In this document: piece after piece, positions 1 through 7,186 of the stretch
Position numbering within the stretch: the first letter of the stretch is position 1
How the letters are laid out: each line of letters begins with the position of its first letter
DNA from: Actinoplanes missouriensis 431
GTDB lineage: Bacteria; Actinomycetota; Actinomycetes; Mycobacteriales; Micromonosporaceae
Assembly: GCF_000284295.1 (NCBI RefSeq)
Contig: NC_017093.1
Span: 682,001 to 746,000, forward strand
DNA length: 64,000 bases
Direction: 5' to 3'
Position numbers and translations under genes: made by a program
Notes under the pieces: generated by a model
The model's input: only the letters and a program-made list of their open reading frames with translations
Database searches by the model: none
What the model was told of the DNA's origin: nothing

Positions 1-1989
1 CTCGCCGAGGGTTTCCATGGCCTTGCGCTCGGCTTCCGGTTTGAGGCGGATCGGGCGCTGGAGGGGTGGTTTGCTGTCGGTCTCGTCGGGGGTGGGCTCC
101 GATTTCGCGGGCTCGGCCTTCTTACGGGGGCGGCGGGCTCGCTTGGCGGGGGGCTTTGGCGCGGGGGCCGCGTCCTGTGAGGGCTCCGGCTTCTCGGCGG
201 GCGGCTTTTCGGGGGCCTTTGCGGTGGGCTGTTCCGCAGGCTTTTCTGCAGGTTTGTCGGCTGGGGTCTCTGCGGGTTTTTCCTCGGACGCCGGCGCTTC
301 GGCGGGAGGAACTGCGGGGGCCGGCGTTTCGGCTGCGGGCGCGGCGGGGGCCGGGGTCTCGGCCGCAGGTGGAGCGGGAGTCGGGGCTTCGGCCGGAGGA
401 GCGGCTGGGGGTGCGGCTACCTTTGCCACCCCGGTGGCTTTGCGGGCTGAGGGGCGGCGGTGCGAGGCGGGCCGGGGTTCGGGTTGCGGTTCCGGGGTGA
501 CGTTCGCCGGGATGATCCGGTAGCGATAGGTCACCCCGTCGTCGCGAACCACGAAATCGTCCGCGCCGTCCGGCCGGGTCCAGGTGAGGATCATCTGCCC
601 GTACTTCTCGGCGAGCTTCACCAGCGCCGGAAAACTGTCCACGATGACGACCGGTTTGCCGGGCGGGCTGGCCATCGGCTCCACCGGGACCAGCAGGTGG
701 GGGTAGCGGCGCTGGATTTGTTCCCGGTTCTTCAGCGGAACCCGGCGGAAGGCCAGCAGGGCGACCACAGCGATGCCGACCAGCGCGACGAGCAGCGACT
801 TCACCGCCCAGCTACGTGCCTGTCCGGCGGTGAACAGATCCGTGCCGAAAAGCGAGATCTGACGGGGAAAGGTCCCGCCGCCGGATGTCGCGGCCGACCG
901 CTTGACCACCAGACTCTCGGCTCCGCCGAGGAGAGCCAACTGGATGTTCGTGAGGCCGAAGCTCACCGATGGCTCGAAGCTTGATCCGTCGGCATGGCTG
1001 ACTCGCGCGGTGACCGACACCGTGACCGCTCCGATGTCGGTGCCGATGGCCTCGGATGCTCGCTGCGCCCGTTCGTCCAGCCCGTCGAGATCGAGCGACA
1101 CGGTCCCGGTGAAGCGCTGTGCGGAGAACTCCTTGGGCTGAGCCAGCTGAACCGTCGAATGCCAGCCCGTCTGAGTCGAGAGCCGGGCACTCACCTCGAC
1201 AGTTCCGGGCTTTCCGAGATACTCCATCCGCAGGACGACGAACTCCGCGAGATTCCGGTAGATCGGGTCGGGGGAGTACGCCGTGGTGCCGTCGTAGGCG
1301 GCGCTGCGCGGCACGTCCGCAGAGTAGGAGAAGGTCATCGACTCACCGGCCTCTACCGAGGAGTCGGTGGTCTGCGTGGCCGGCCTCATCCAGCCGAGCA
1401 CCCCGAACAGCAGCCCGCAGACGGCCAGCACGACGGAGAGCACGGCGACAACCCAGATCGCCGGGTGGAGCCGTCTGACCGCCTTGGCGACGGTCATCAC
1501 CACCGCCCAGGAGCCGCCTTGGCCGGACATGCTCTTCGTCCTCTTCTTCTGCCGGCCGCGCGGGATGTCCCGGCGGGATCTCACCGCGGCTGCCCGGGTG
1601 CCGACGATCATGAACCCGAACATCCCGAGCGCGGTCGGACTGAGCAGAGGCTTCAGCCACACTCCGCCCTTGGGGACGTGCAAGACCGCGCGGCCGATGA
1701 GCTCGTTCGCGGTGGGTTCGATCGCGTCGATAGCGGGGTTGTTGTCTCCTTGGAAGACATAGCCGGTGAGGGCGTCGCCGCCGATGATGCGGTGGAGTGT
1801 CTCTATGCCTCCGGTCCCATGGTATGCGGCGATCTGCCCGACTTCGTAGGAATCGAACTTGATCAGAAAAACCAGATCATCGGCGTAGTAGGTCGGGTTC
1901 ATGCTGACGCCGTGCGTGATGACGTAGGAGAGTCGCTGGGTGCTGACCGCCCACGCACCAATGGCCGCCATCACGAGGATGGCGGCCAT
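1..1989 (-). CDS. SipW-type signal peptidase I fused to a DUF5305-like membrane protein (3' end outside window)
   Basis: The reading frame stays open from an ATG at 1989 to the window edge (663 codons, no stop), so the C-terminus is missing. Residues 1-17 form a membrane anchor. HGVSMNPT carries the likely catalytic Ser29. TLHRIIG supplies His66 in place of the lysine of ordinary bacterial enzymes, as in SipW/ER-type S26B peptidases, and a GDNN box follows (81-84). A second membrane segment lies near 113-131. From about residue 165 a second module begins, with a TM segment (175-200), an extracellular beta-rich region resembling DUF5305 and another TM (about 393-415). A long Pro/Ala/Glu-rich tail ending in Lys/Arg clusters follows. 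No good ribosome site precedes 1989; a GGAG lies 6 nt before an in-frame ATC at 2013. The upstream secreted protein is its likely substrate. Fusion is seen directly; function is inferred from family. Confidence 0.78.
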   Translation of the reverse strand, partial: MAAILVMAAIGAWAVSTQRLSYVITHGVSMNPTYYADDLVFLIKFDSYEVGQIAAYHGTGGIETLHRIIGGDALTGYVFQGDNNPAIDAIEPTANELIGRAVLHVPKGGVWLKPLLSPTALGMFGFMIVGTRAAAVRSRRDIPRGRQKKRTKSMSGQGGSWAVVMTVAKAVRRLHPAIWVVAVLSVVLAVCGLLFGVLGWMRPATQTTDSSVEAGESMTFSYSADVPRSAAYDGTTAYSPDPIYRNLAEFVVLRMEYLGKPGTVEVSARLSTQTGWHSTVQLAQPKEFSAQRFTGTVSLDLDGLDERAQRASEAIGTDIGAVTVSVTARVSHADGSSFEPSVSFGLTNIQLALLGGAESLVVKRSAATSGGGTFPRQISLFGTDLFTAGQARSWAVKSLLVALVGIAVVALLAFRRVPLKNREQIQRRYPHLLVPVEPMASPPGKPVVIVDSFPALVKLAEKYGQMILTWTRPDGADDFVVRDDGVTYRYRIIPANVTPEPQPEPRPASHRRPSARKATGVAKVAAPPAAPPAEAPTPAPPAAETPAPAAPAAETPAPAVPPAEAPASEEKPAETPADKPAEKPAEQPTAKAPEKPPAEKPEPSQDAAPAPKPPAKRARRPRKKAEPAKSEPTPDETDSKPPLQRPIRLKPEAERKAMETLGE

Positions 1990-2096
1990 GGCGATACGTC
2001 GGAACCTCGGGATGGCTACTCCGCGATGTGACGACTCACAGCTGTGGTAGCAGCCATGGTGTCATCTCGGGATGACCGTTCGAGGCGGTTCTAGGA

Positions 2097-2534
2097 TCAG
2101 ATGCCCGGCTGGACCTTGACGTCGAGATCGGTCACCGCGGTCATGTAGCCGGTGGTGGCGTTGCCGACTACGCAGTTCCAGATGGTGGTCGAGCCCCAGG
2201 TGCAGGTGAGGGCCGAGGTCGAGCTCGTCGTGCCGCTGTTGTTCGTGCCCTTCAGCGTTCCGGTGATCACCGACGTGGTGGTGTTCAGCGTCGTGCCGTT
2301 GCTGCCGGCGACGTTGAGGGTGGCGCCGACGACCTTGTTGCCGTCCGTGGCGTCGTAAACCAGGGCAGCCGAGTTGAGCACCGCGCCTTCCACGGTCATC
2401 GTGGTCGTGCCACCACCGGCAATCTTGGTGAAGCCGCCGGAGTTGGTGACGCCCGAGGCGGTGAAGGCGGTGCTTCCGGCCGCGACGACACCAGCGACAG
2501 CGATTCCACCAAGAAGCTGCATCATGTTGCGCAT
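2097..2534 (-). CDS. small secreted Ser/Thr/Gly-rich surface protein, probable SipW substrate
   Basis: 145 residues. The start at 2534 is preceded by GGGGAGAA. An upstream in-frame ATG at 2576 is rejected because it lies inside the riboswitch. The N-terminus is a signal peptide (MRNMMQ, a hydrophobic stretch, then a small-residue region ending in AFTASG), resembling the leader of TasA/camelysin-type proteins processed by SipW. The mature part is low in charge, rich in Gly/Thr/Ser/Val, and has one cysteine pair (ALTCTW and IWNC) near the C-terminus that could form a disulfide. It is the first gene after the riboswitch and is followed 107 nt later by the signal peptidase fusion. I do not recognise a named family; a fibre or surface-layer role is inference. 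Confidence 0.75.
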   Translation of the reverse strand: MRNMMQLLGGIAVAGVVAAGSTAFTASGVTNSGGFTKIAGGGTTTMTVEGAVLNSAALVYDATDGNKVVGATLNVAGSNGTTLNTTTSVITGTLKGTNNSGTTSSTSALTCTWGSTTIWNCVVGNATTGYMTAVTDLDVKVQPGI

Positions 2535-2551
2535 TAAGAAGGTTCTCCCCA

Positions 2552-2630
2552 AGGTCGGTAGCCCAGCCAGCCTCATGGGCTCTGTGGCTTTGCGTCCCCG
2601 GCTTGCGCCGGGTTTGCTCTTGTCGGCCGA
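2552..2630 (-). promoter_or_regulatory. GEMM-I cyclic-dinucleotide riboswitch
   Basis: Read on the minus strand, the conserved core is present in order: GCAAACC, a hairpin capped by a GCAA tetraloop, GGGACGCAAAGCC, a second helix, and GGGCTACCGA. This matches the c-di-GMP-I (GEMM-I) aptamer. The base equivalent to G20 of the Vibrio Vc2 aptamer is A (position 2618), as in GEMM-Ib variants, some of which bind 3',3'-cGAMP. The aptamer ends about 10 nt before the GGGGAGAA ribosome site of the secreted-protein gene, so control of translation is plausible. Confidence 0.88.
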
Positions 2631-2843
2631 GCGGGTTGCTCGATCTCGCTTACGCCAGGTTGTTCGGTCGTGGGCTCCCCGGGCTAAGCGTTAGCAGCCA
2701 CTTTTCCGGCGTCCTTTTCGAGGTTTTCGCGCCTGAGTGCAGCTCGGGTGCTAGAGGGGCGCGCGGCCGTTTTTTCGGGAGGAGAAACCGTGCGCGGCGG
2801 CTGTCCGGGGGACGGTCGCCGCGCGTACCCGGGAAGGGCTTAA

Positions 2844-2857
2844 TACTGCAACGGCAC
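2844..2857 (+). repeat. left terminal inverted repeat of IS701-type element
   Basis: TACTGCAACGGCAC, a perfect inverted match to 4200-4213, preceded directly by the TTAA target duplication. Confidence 0.93.
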
Positions 2858-2858
2858 T

Positions 2859-3023
2859 TCACCTGAGTGGGTAGCCGCGGCGTTTGTAGTGGCTGAGGCG
2901 GGCTTGGTGTTGGCGTCGTCGTCGCCAGCGTGACCACCACCAGATGTGTTTGGGCTGGTGGTGGCGGACGAACAGTGCGGCGAGCAGGCGCCGGATCTCC
3001 GGTACCGTGTAGCCGATCATCAT
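2859..3023 (-). CDS. C-terminal segment of IS701-type transposase in a shifted frame
   Basis: 54 codons. The sequence (TVPEIRRLLAALF, then WWWSRWRRRRQHQARLSHYK) is the conserved basic tail usually continuous with IS701-family transposases. Here it lies in the -1 frame relative to the main ORF. Its ATG overlaps the main ORF's stop as ATGA, so it could be translated by coupling, joined by frameshifting, or be the result of a one-base mutation. The catalytic residues are all in the upstream ORF. Confidence 0.6.
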   Translation of the reverse strand: MMIGYTVPEIRRLLAALFVRHHQPKHIWWWSRWRRRRQHQARLSHYKRRGYPLR

Positions 3024-4156
3024 GTCGTCACCGGTGCTGTTTGCTGTTGCGCGGTCTGGGTCCGGGCGACGACGAGCCAGGCGTAAGCGGCCATCGACAA
3101 GGTGATGTGCGCGTACCAGGCCCGCCAGTCCCGGACCTGGTATTCGTCGAGGCCGGCCTGACCTTTGGCCTGCTGGAAGCATTCCTCAACGGCCCATCGG
3201 GTGCCGGCGATGCGGGCCAGGTCCATCAGCCGGGTCTTCCGCGGGCCGTAGCAGACGTAGTAGGCCAGCTCCCCGGTGTTCATGCTGCGCCGGGCGAGCA
3301 GCCAGTGCCCACGCCCGGGCCGCCAGCAGATGCGGATCGGGATCCGCGCCCACCAATACTCCCGCGGTCCGTGAGCCCCGGGACCGGCCGAGATCCGCGA
3401 CCAGGCCCGGCCCGGCAGCGATGCGATCAGCTCGTCGACGCGGGCGCGGCCCATGCTGGTGGTGACCACGTCGTCGTTGCAGCGGGTCGCCACCACATGC
3501 GGCTGGTCGTGCTCTTCGAGCCAGACCCGCAACGCTTTCGACTGACCGTAGGCCTCGTCCATGGTCACCCACGCCGCCGCAACCCCCGCGGTGAACGCCC
3601 GCTGCAGCATCTGCCGGGCCATCTCAATCTTCGTGGCGAAGCCGACCTCGTCCGGGATCCCTGCCGCCCGGCAGCGATCCCGGTCATCGGTCCACGCCGC
3701 CGGCAGATACAACTGCCGGTCGATCAACGCGTGCCCGCGCGTCGAGCGGTAGGCCAGGAAGACACCGACCTGGCAGTTCTCGATCCGGCCGGCGGTTCCC
3801 GAGTACTGCCGGGCGACCCCGGCGGACTTCACGCCCTTCTTCAGGAACCCGGTGTCATCGATGATCAGCACACCATTCGGATCACCGAGGTGCTCGATCA
3901 CGTAATCCCGGACCTCGTCACGCACGGCGTCGATGTCCCAGTCGGCCCACCGCAGCAGGCGTTGCATCCCGTCCGGTGACAGGTCACCGGCTTGCTCGGC
4001 GAGGGTCCAGCCGTTCTTACGATCGAGGCCGGCGACCAGCCCGGACAGATACTGCCGGGCCCGCCGCCGCGGCTCCGCGCGGGTGAACCGGTCCGCGAAC
4101 CGGGCATGCAACCGGTCCAGTTCACTCGACCACTGATCAAACTCGATCGACGTCAC
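3020..4156 (-). CDS. IS701-family DDE transposase
   Basis: 378 residues. DDE-type transposase that cuts and joins the element ends. Likely catalytic positions are the aspartates in LIIDDTGF and VTMDEAYG and the glutamate in RWAVEECFQQAKGQAGLDEY, all intact. The N-terminal part (FDQWSSELDRLHARFADRF) is typical of the family. The ORF stops shortly before the conserved basic tail, which continues in another frame at 2859-3023, so the element may be slightly damaged. It fills almost all of the IS and is read away from the ribonuclease promoter side. Confidence 0.93.
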   Translation of the reverse strand: MTSIEFDQWSSELDRLHARFADRFTRAEPRRRARQYLSGLVAGLDRKNGWTLAEQAGDLSPDGMQRLLRWADWDIDAVRDEVRDYVIEHLGDPNGVLIIDDTGFLKKGVKSAGVARQYSGTAGRIENCQVGVFLAYRSTRGHALIDRQLYLPAAWTDDRDRCRAAGIPDEVGFATKIEMARQMLQRAFTAGVAAAWVTMDEAYGQSKALRVWLEEHDQPHVVATRCNDDVVTTSMGRARVDELIASLPGRAWSRISAGPGAHGPREYWWARIPIRICWRPGRGHWLLARRSMNTGELAYYVCYGPRKTRLMDLARIAGTRWAVEECFQQAKGQAGLDEYQVRDWRAWYAHITLSMAAYAWLVVARTQTAQQQTAPVTT

Positions 4157-4199
4157 ACAACAGGCAACGAGCCGATCATCTATACGTATCGCCTGCTGA

Positions 4200-4213
4200 G
4201 TGCCGTTGCAGTA
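4200..4213 (+). repeat. right terminal inverted repeat of IS701-type element
   Basis: GTGCCGTTGCAGTA, perfect complement of 2844-2857, followed by the second TTAA target copy at 4214-4217. Confidence 0.93.
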
Positions 4214-4633
4214 TTAAAGCTTGTAGAACGTCACATAGTGGTCGGGGGTGAAGTAGGCGACGCGGGTGCTGCGGTTGACCACGATGCGGTAAGCGTCGCG
4301 GGAGGCGCCCCGGGCGCGGGAGTAGACGTCGTATTCGCCGTAGGAGGCGGACGGGAGCTGGCCCTCGCGGTTGTAGAACGTGCCGCCGGTGTAGTTGTAG
4401 TTGCCGTACGGCCAGGCATACCAGCCGGCGCTCGTCGGCCAGTTGAGGGACTTCCAGCCGTTGTACGCGGTGCGCGCGGCTGAGCAGCGGCTGATCGTGC
4501 AGCTGTTGTAGACCGCGGCCTGGGCAGCGTCGGTGTTGGTCGGGGCTACGACGGCGGGTGCCACCAGTGCCGTGCCGGAGAGGGCGAGGACCAGGGCCAG
4601 GCCGGAGAGTAAGCGGCCGATTCGGGTGATCAT
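4214..4633 (-). CDS. secreted guanyl-specific ribonuclease (barnase/RNase Sa, N1/T1 type)
   Basis: 139 residues; start at 4633 chosen because GGAG lies 7 nt upstream. Residues 1-40 are a signal peptide ending AQAA. The C-terminal half carries the microbial ribonuclease fold: FYNREGQLP, then YGEYDV with likely catalytic Glu100, SRDAYR with Arg112 and Arg116, and DHYVTF with His132, matching the Glu/Arg/Arg/His set of RNase Sa and barnase. Two cysteines (45 and 50) may bond. It should cleave RNA after guanosine outside the cell. The IS701 element is inserted at the stop codon, but the TTAA duplication regenerates TAA, so the protein is unaltered. No barstar-like inhibitor gene is visible nearby. 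Confidence 0.88.
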   Translation of the reverse strand: MITRIGRLLSGLALVLALSGTALVAPAVVAPTNTDAAQAAVYNSCTISRCSAARTAYNGWKSLNWPTSAGWYAWPYGNYNYTGGTFYNREGQLPSASYGEYDVYSRARGASRDAYRIVVNRSTRVAYFTPDHYVTFYKL

Positions 4634-4744
4634 GATCGGACTCCGATGCCGTGGGGGGATTACCCGGACATCGACCATCGTCACCGTGGGGGGAGGGTGG
4701 TGGTACCTCCCGGTCCGATCATTTCACCGGAGTTGGGTAACGCT

Positions 4745-6592
4745 TCACGCTCCGCCCAGGCCGTTCACCCAGTTGACGTACTCGTCCTGCTGGCCCTGTG
4801 CGCCGCGCTGCGGGGGAGGGCCGCTGATCGAGGTCGGCTCCACCACCGGCGGACGGGCGGTCGCCGGAGTGATGCGCGGGTGCTCGGCGGTGTCGATTCC
4901 GGTCCGGGGGCCGGGGTTGCCGGTCGCGAAACCGTCGAACGAGCCGGATGGGGAGGCCGGTGGGTTCTCCGGGGCCTGCCGGCGGCCGCGCCAGCCGCGG
5001 CGGGGTGCGGGTGCGGGCTCCTGCCGGCCGGAGAAGTGCGACGGGGCCTCCTGCTGACCGGAGAACTGCGAGGGGGCTTCCTGCTGGCCGGAGAAACGGG
5101 GCGCCGGGCCGGCGAAACGCGGTGCGGGGCTCTGCTGGCCGGGGCCCTGGTGGGCGCTGTGCTGGCCCGGGCTGTGCTGCCCGGGGTTCTGCTGGCCGGG
5201 GTTGTGCTGGCTGAGGTTCTGCTGGCCGGGGTTGTGCTGGCCGGGGCTCTGCTGCGGCGGGCCGGAGAAGCGGGCGGGGGACTGGGGCGGCTGGCCGAAC
5301 GGCGTGCCCGTACCCGAATTGAAGGGTGAGTTGGGCGCGTTGGCCGGGGCCTGGTTGGCCAGGTCGGCGAGGGGGTGCGGGCGGTCGGCGACGGTGACGA
5401 CGCCGGTGTCCGAGGGGCGGAGCTGCGGGTCCGGACGCTGCGCGGCGGCGGCCGCCGCGGCGGCGATGGCGGACTGACCGGGTACGGAAGGGGCGGCCTG
5501 ATCGCGCCGGGGCAGCGGGGCGGGGCCGAGGTCGCTGCCGGTCGGCGCGGTGGCGCCCGAAGCGATGTTGCCGGAGGCGGTGCTGCCCAAACCGGTGTTG
5601 CCGGAGGCGGCGCTACCCGAAGCGGTGTTGCCGGAGGCGATGCTGCCCGGGACGGTGTCACCCAGGGCGGCGCCGGGTGACGTGGCGCCGGACGTGGCGC
5701 GGGACGCGGCGGTGGCCGTCGACTGCTCGTCGTCGTGGGCCCGCTCCGGCGCGCCTCGGATGATCACGGCGAGCACCGAGCCGAGGACGCCGGCGCCGGC
5801 GGCGAACATCGCCGACCAGTACGGGCTGAAGGTGAAGCCGCTGCTCTCGCCCGGACCGGCGATCAGGTAGGCGACGGTGAGCAGCGCCGGACCGGCCAGT
5901 CCGGTCAGCGCCACCGCCGAGGTCGGCATCCGGCGGCCCCGCGCCATCAGGCCGAGGATCAGGCCGGAGAAGAGCGCCAGCAGCGGCATCGTGACGAACG
6001 GGGTGCGGTCGTTGACCACGGCCGGGAGGAAATCGCCCTCCAGCACGCCGAGGCGGACCGGGGCCGCGGTGTGGCCGGGGAGCAGCGACGGGGTGACCGC
6101 GACGAGGCCGATCACCCAGACGAGCACGGTGAGGGCGGCGATGTTCCACCGGACGACCGCTCGCGCGGCGGCGGCCCAGGCGGCGAAGATGCCGACCGCG
6201 ACGCCGAGGCCGGCGCACACGCCGATCACGAAGACCGGGTCGACGCCGGCGACCTGGGCGGAGCGGGCCGGCTGCATGGTCAGCGGCAGCACCACGAGAG
6301 CGCCGAGGCCGGACGCGAGGCCGACGGCGAGCGCGCCACCGGCACCGACCGGCTGGGACCGCCAGCGGGGACGGAAGCCGGTGCCGACGACGGCGCCGAT
6401 CGCGGCGGCGGTCATCGCGATCCAGGCGACCCAGGCGAGCTGGGACGTCCACTGATCACTCGCTGTGACGTCAAGGTCCCGATCGAGGCGCACCATGCTG
6501 AGCCCGTAGGCGAGGCCGAGCTGACCCGCACCGACCACGGCTGCCGCCGCCGTGGTGGTGGCCAGCAGCTTCACCCAGCTCCAAAATGCCAT
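4745..6592 (-). CDS. polytopic membrane protein with long repeat-rich cytoplasmic/extracytoplasmic tail
   Basis: 615 residues from the ATG at 6592 (a GTG at 6625 would add 11). About eight hydrophobic segments fill residues 1-290. From about 300 the sequence becomes low-complexity: a block of degenerate GN(T/I)ASG units, an alanine run, then a Gln/Pro/Gly block built of PGQ(H/Q)NPGQ-like units, then FSGQQEAPS repeats. The C-terminus (QDEYVNWVNGLG) is compact. Similar long proteins occur in actinomycetes without assigned function. It stands alone, with a 560-bp gap on its 5' side and the ribonuclease downstream. No function is assigned. Confidence 0.75.
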   Translation of the reverse strand: MAFWSWVKLLATTTAAAAVVGAGQLGLAYGLSMVRLDRDLDVTASDQWTSQLAWVAWIAMTAAAIGAVVGTGFRPRWRSQPVGAGGALAVGLASGLGALVVLPLTMQPARSAQVAGVDPVFVIGVCAGLGVAVGIFAAWAAAARAVVRWNIAALTVLVWVIGLVAVTPSLLPGHTAAPVRLGVLEGDFLPAVVNDRTPFVTMPLLALFSGLILGLMARGRRMPTSAVALTGLAGPALLTVAYLIAGPGESSGFTFSPYWSAMFAAGAGVLGSVLAVIIRGAPERAHDDEQSTATAASRATSGATSPGAALGDTVPGSIASGNTASGSAASGNTGLGSTASGNIASGATAPTGSDLGPAPLPRRDQAAPSVPGQSAIAAAAAAAAQRPDPQLRPSDTGVVTVADRPHPLADLANQAPANAPNSPFNSGTGTPFGQPPQSPARFSGPPQQSPGQHNPGQQNLSQHNPGQQNPGQHSPGQHSAHQGPGQQSPAPRFAGPAPRFSGQQEAPSQFSGQQEAPSHFSGRQEPAPAPRRGWRGRRQAPENPPASPSGSFDGFATGNPGPRTGIDTAEHPRITPATARPPVVEPTSISGPPPQRGAQGQQDEYVNWVNGLGGA

Positions 6593-6625
6593 GCCGCGCA
6601 CGTTACGGAATGGCCAGGCCGACAC

Positions 6626-7186
6626 GCCAGTCCGGAGGCCGCTTATTAAGACACCCTAAAGTCTCGATCATCAACATCGATTTGTGTAACTATGGCAGGC
6701 GTCACTGTGGGTTACTGGAGGGCGACGTACGGGTCAGTTGCCACGCCGACCGTCTGCAGTGGACACTGATCAGGCAGCCTTCAGTCCGTTCTTGGGCGGC
6801 GGTGGGGTGGTTGGAAGGGCGGACAAATAGTCCGTCGCATCGTGCCAAACCTTGCGAACGTGAGACCTTCGCAAGGTCACGGGACGGAAATCTCAGTGGC
6901 TGGAACGGTGACGGTGACTTCACGGAAGGTCGCGGGTGGAATATTCGCGCACGTCAAACCGTATGTCGCTGCTGCGCTTCGTGTTCCGGTCCGGTTTCCA
7001 CCCGGACAGCCGAGCATTTTCCGGGAGGTTCCAGGCTTCCCAAACGGTCCGGCGTTCTGATGAAATCGCCGCCGTGCCGAAATCGGCGCGGGCTTTGCTG
7101 CGGGCACCGGACGGGGCCGGACCGCGGCCCCCGGCGCGCCGGCCGATCTGTCGGAGCCGAGCGGGGACGACCACGAAGGAGATGTC
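6626..7186. other. 561-bp intergenic region before the conservon
   Basis: No convincing gene on either strand; the small frames lack coding character. It must hold the divergent promoters of the membrane protein (left) and cvnA (right). The only clear structure is the inverted repeat at 6849-6877. A strong ribosome site, AAGGAGAT, ends the region ahead of cvnA. Confidence 0.6.
6849..6877. repeat. 10-bp perfect inverted repeat (operator-like)
   Basis: ACCTTGCGAA, 9-nt spacer, TTCGCAAGGT. No T-run follows, so a regulator site or RNA hairpin in the cvnA leader is more likely than a terminator. Confidence 0.6.

Larger units (their letters stand above)
2844..4213 (-). mobile_element. IS701-family insertion sequence
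   Basis: A 1370-bp element bounded by perfect 14-bp terminal inverted repeats (TACTGCAACGGCAC at the left, its complement at the right). It is flanked by a 4-bp target duplication TTAA at 2840-2843 and 4214-4217. It holds one DDE transposase plus a short out-of-frame C-terminal piece. Clean ends and an intact duplication indicate a single insertion. It separates the ribonuclease gene from the riboswitch operon downstream. Confidence 0.93.

Noticed and set aside
994-2031. Long plus-strand frame of 345 codons
   Set aside because: It is the complement of the signal peptidase fusion, has no recognisable domain and is rich in Arg/Asp/His as expected of a GC-rich shadow.
2535-2576. 14-codon N-terminal extension of the secreted protein
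   Set aside because: These codons fall inside the riboswitch aptamer and ribosome-site region; the ATG at 2534 has the better ribosome site and signal peptide.
6842-7060. 72-codon plus-strand frame in the gap before cvnA
   Set aside because: No ribosome site or recognisable product, and it starts on top of the inverted repeat; considered noncoding.
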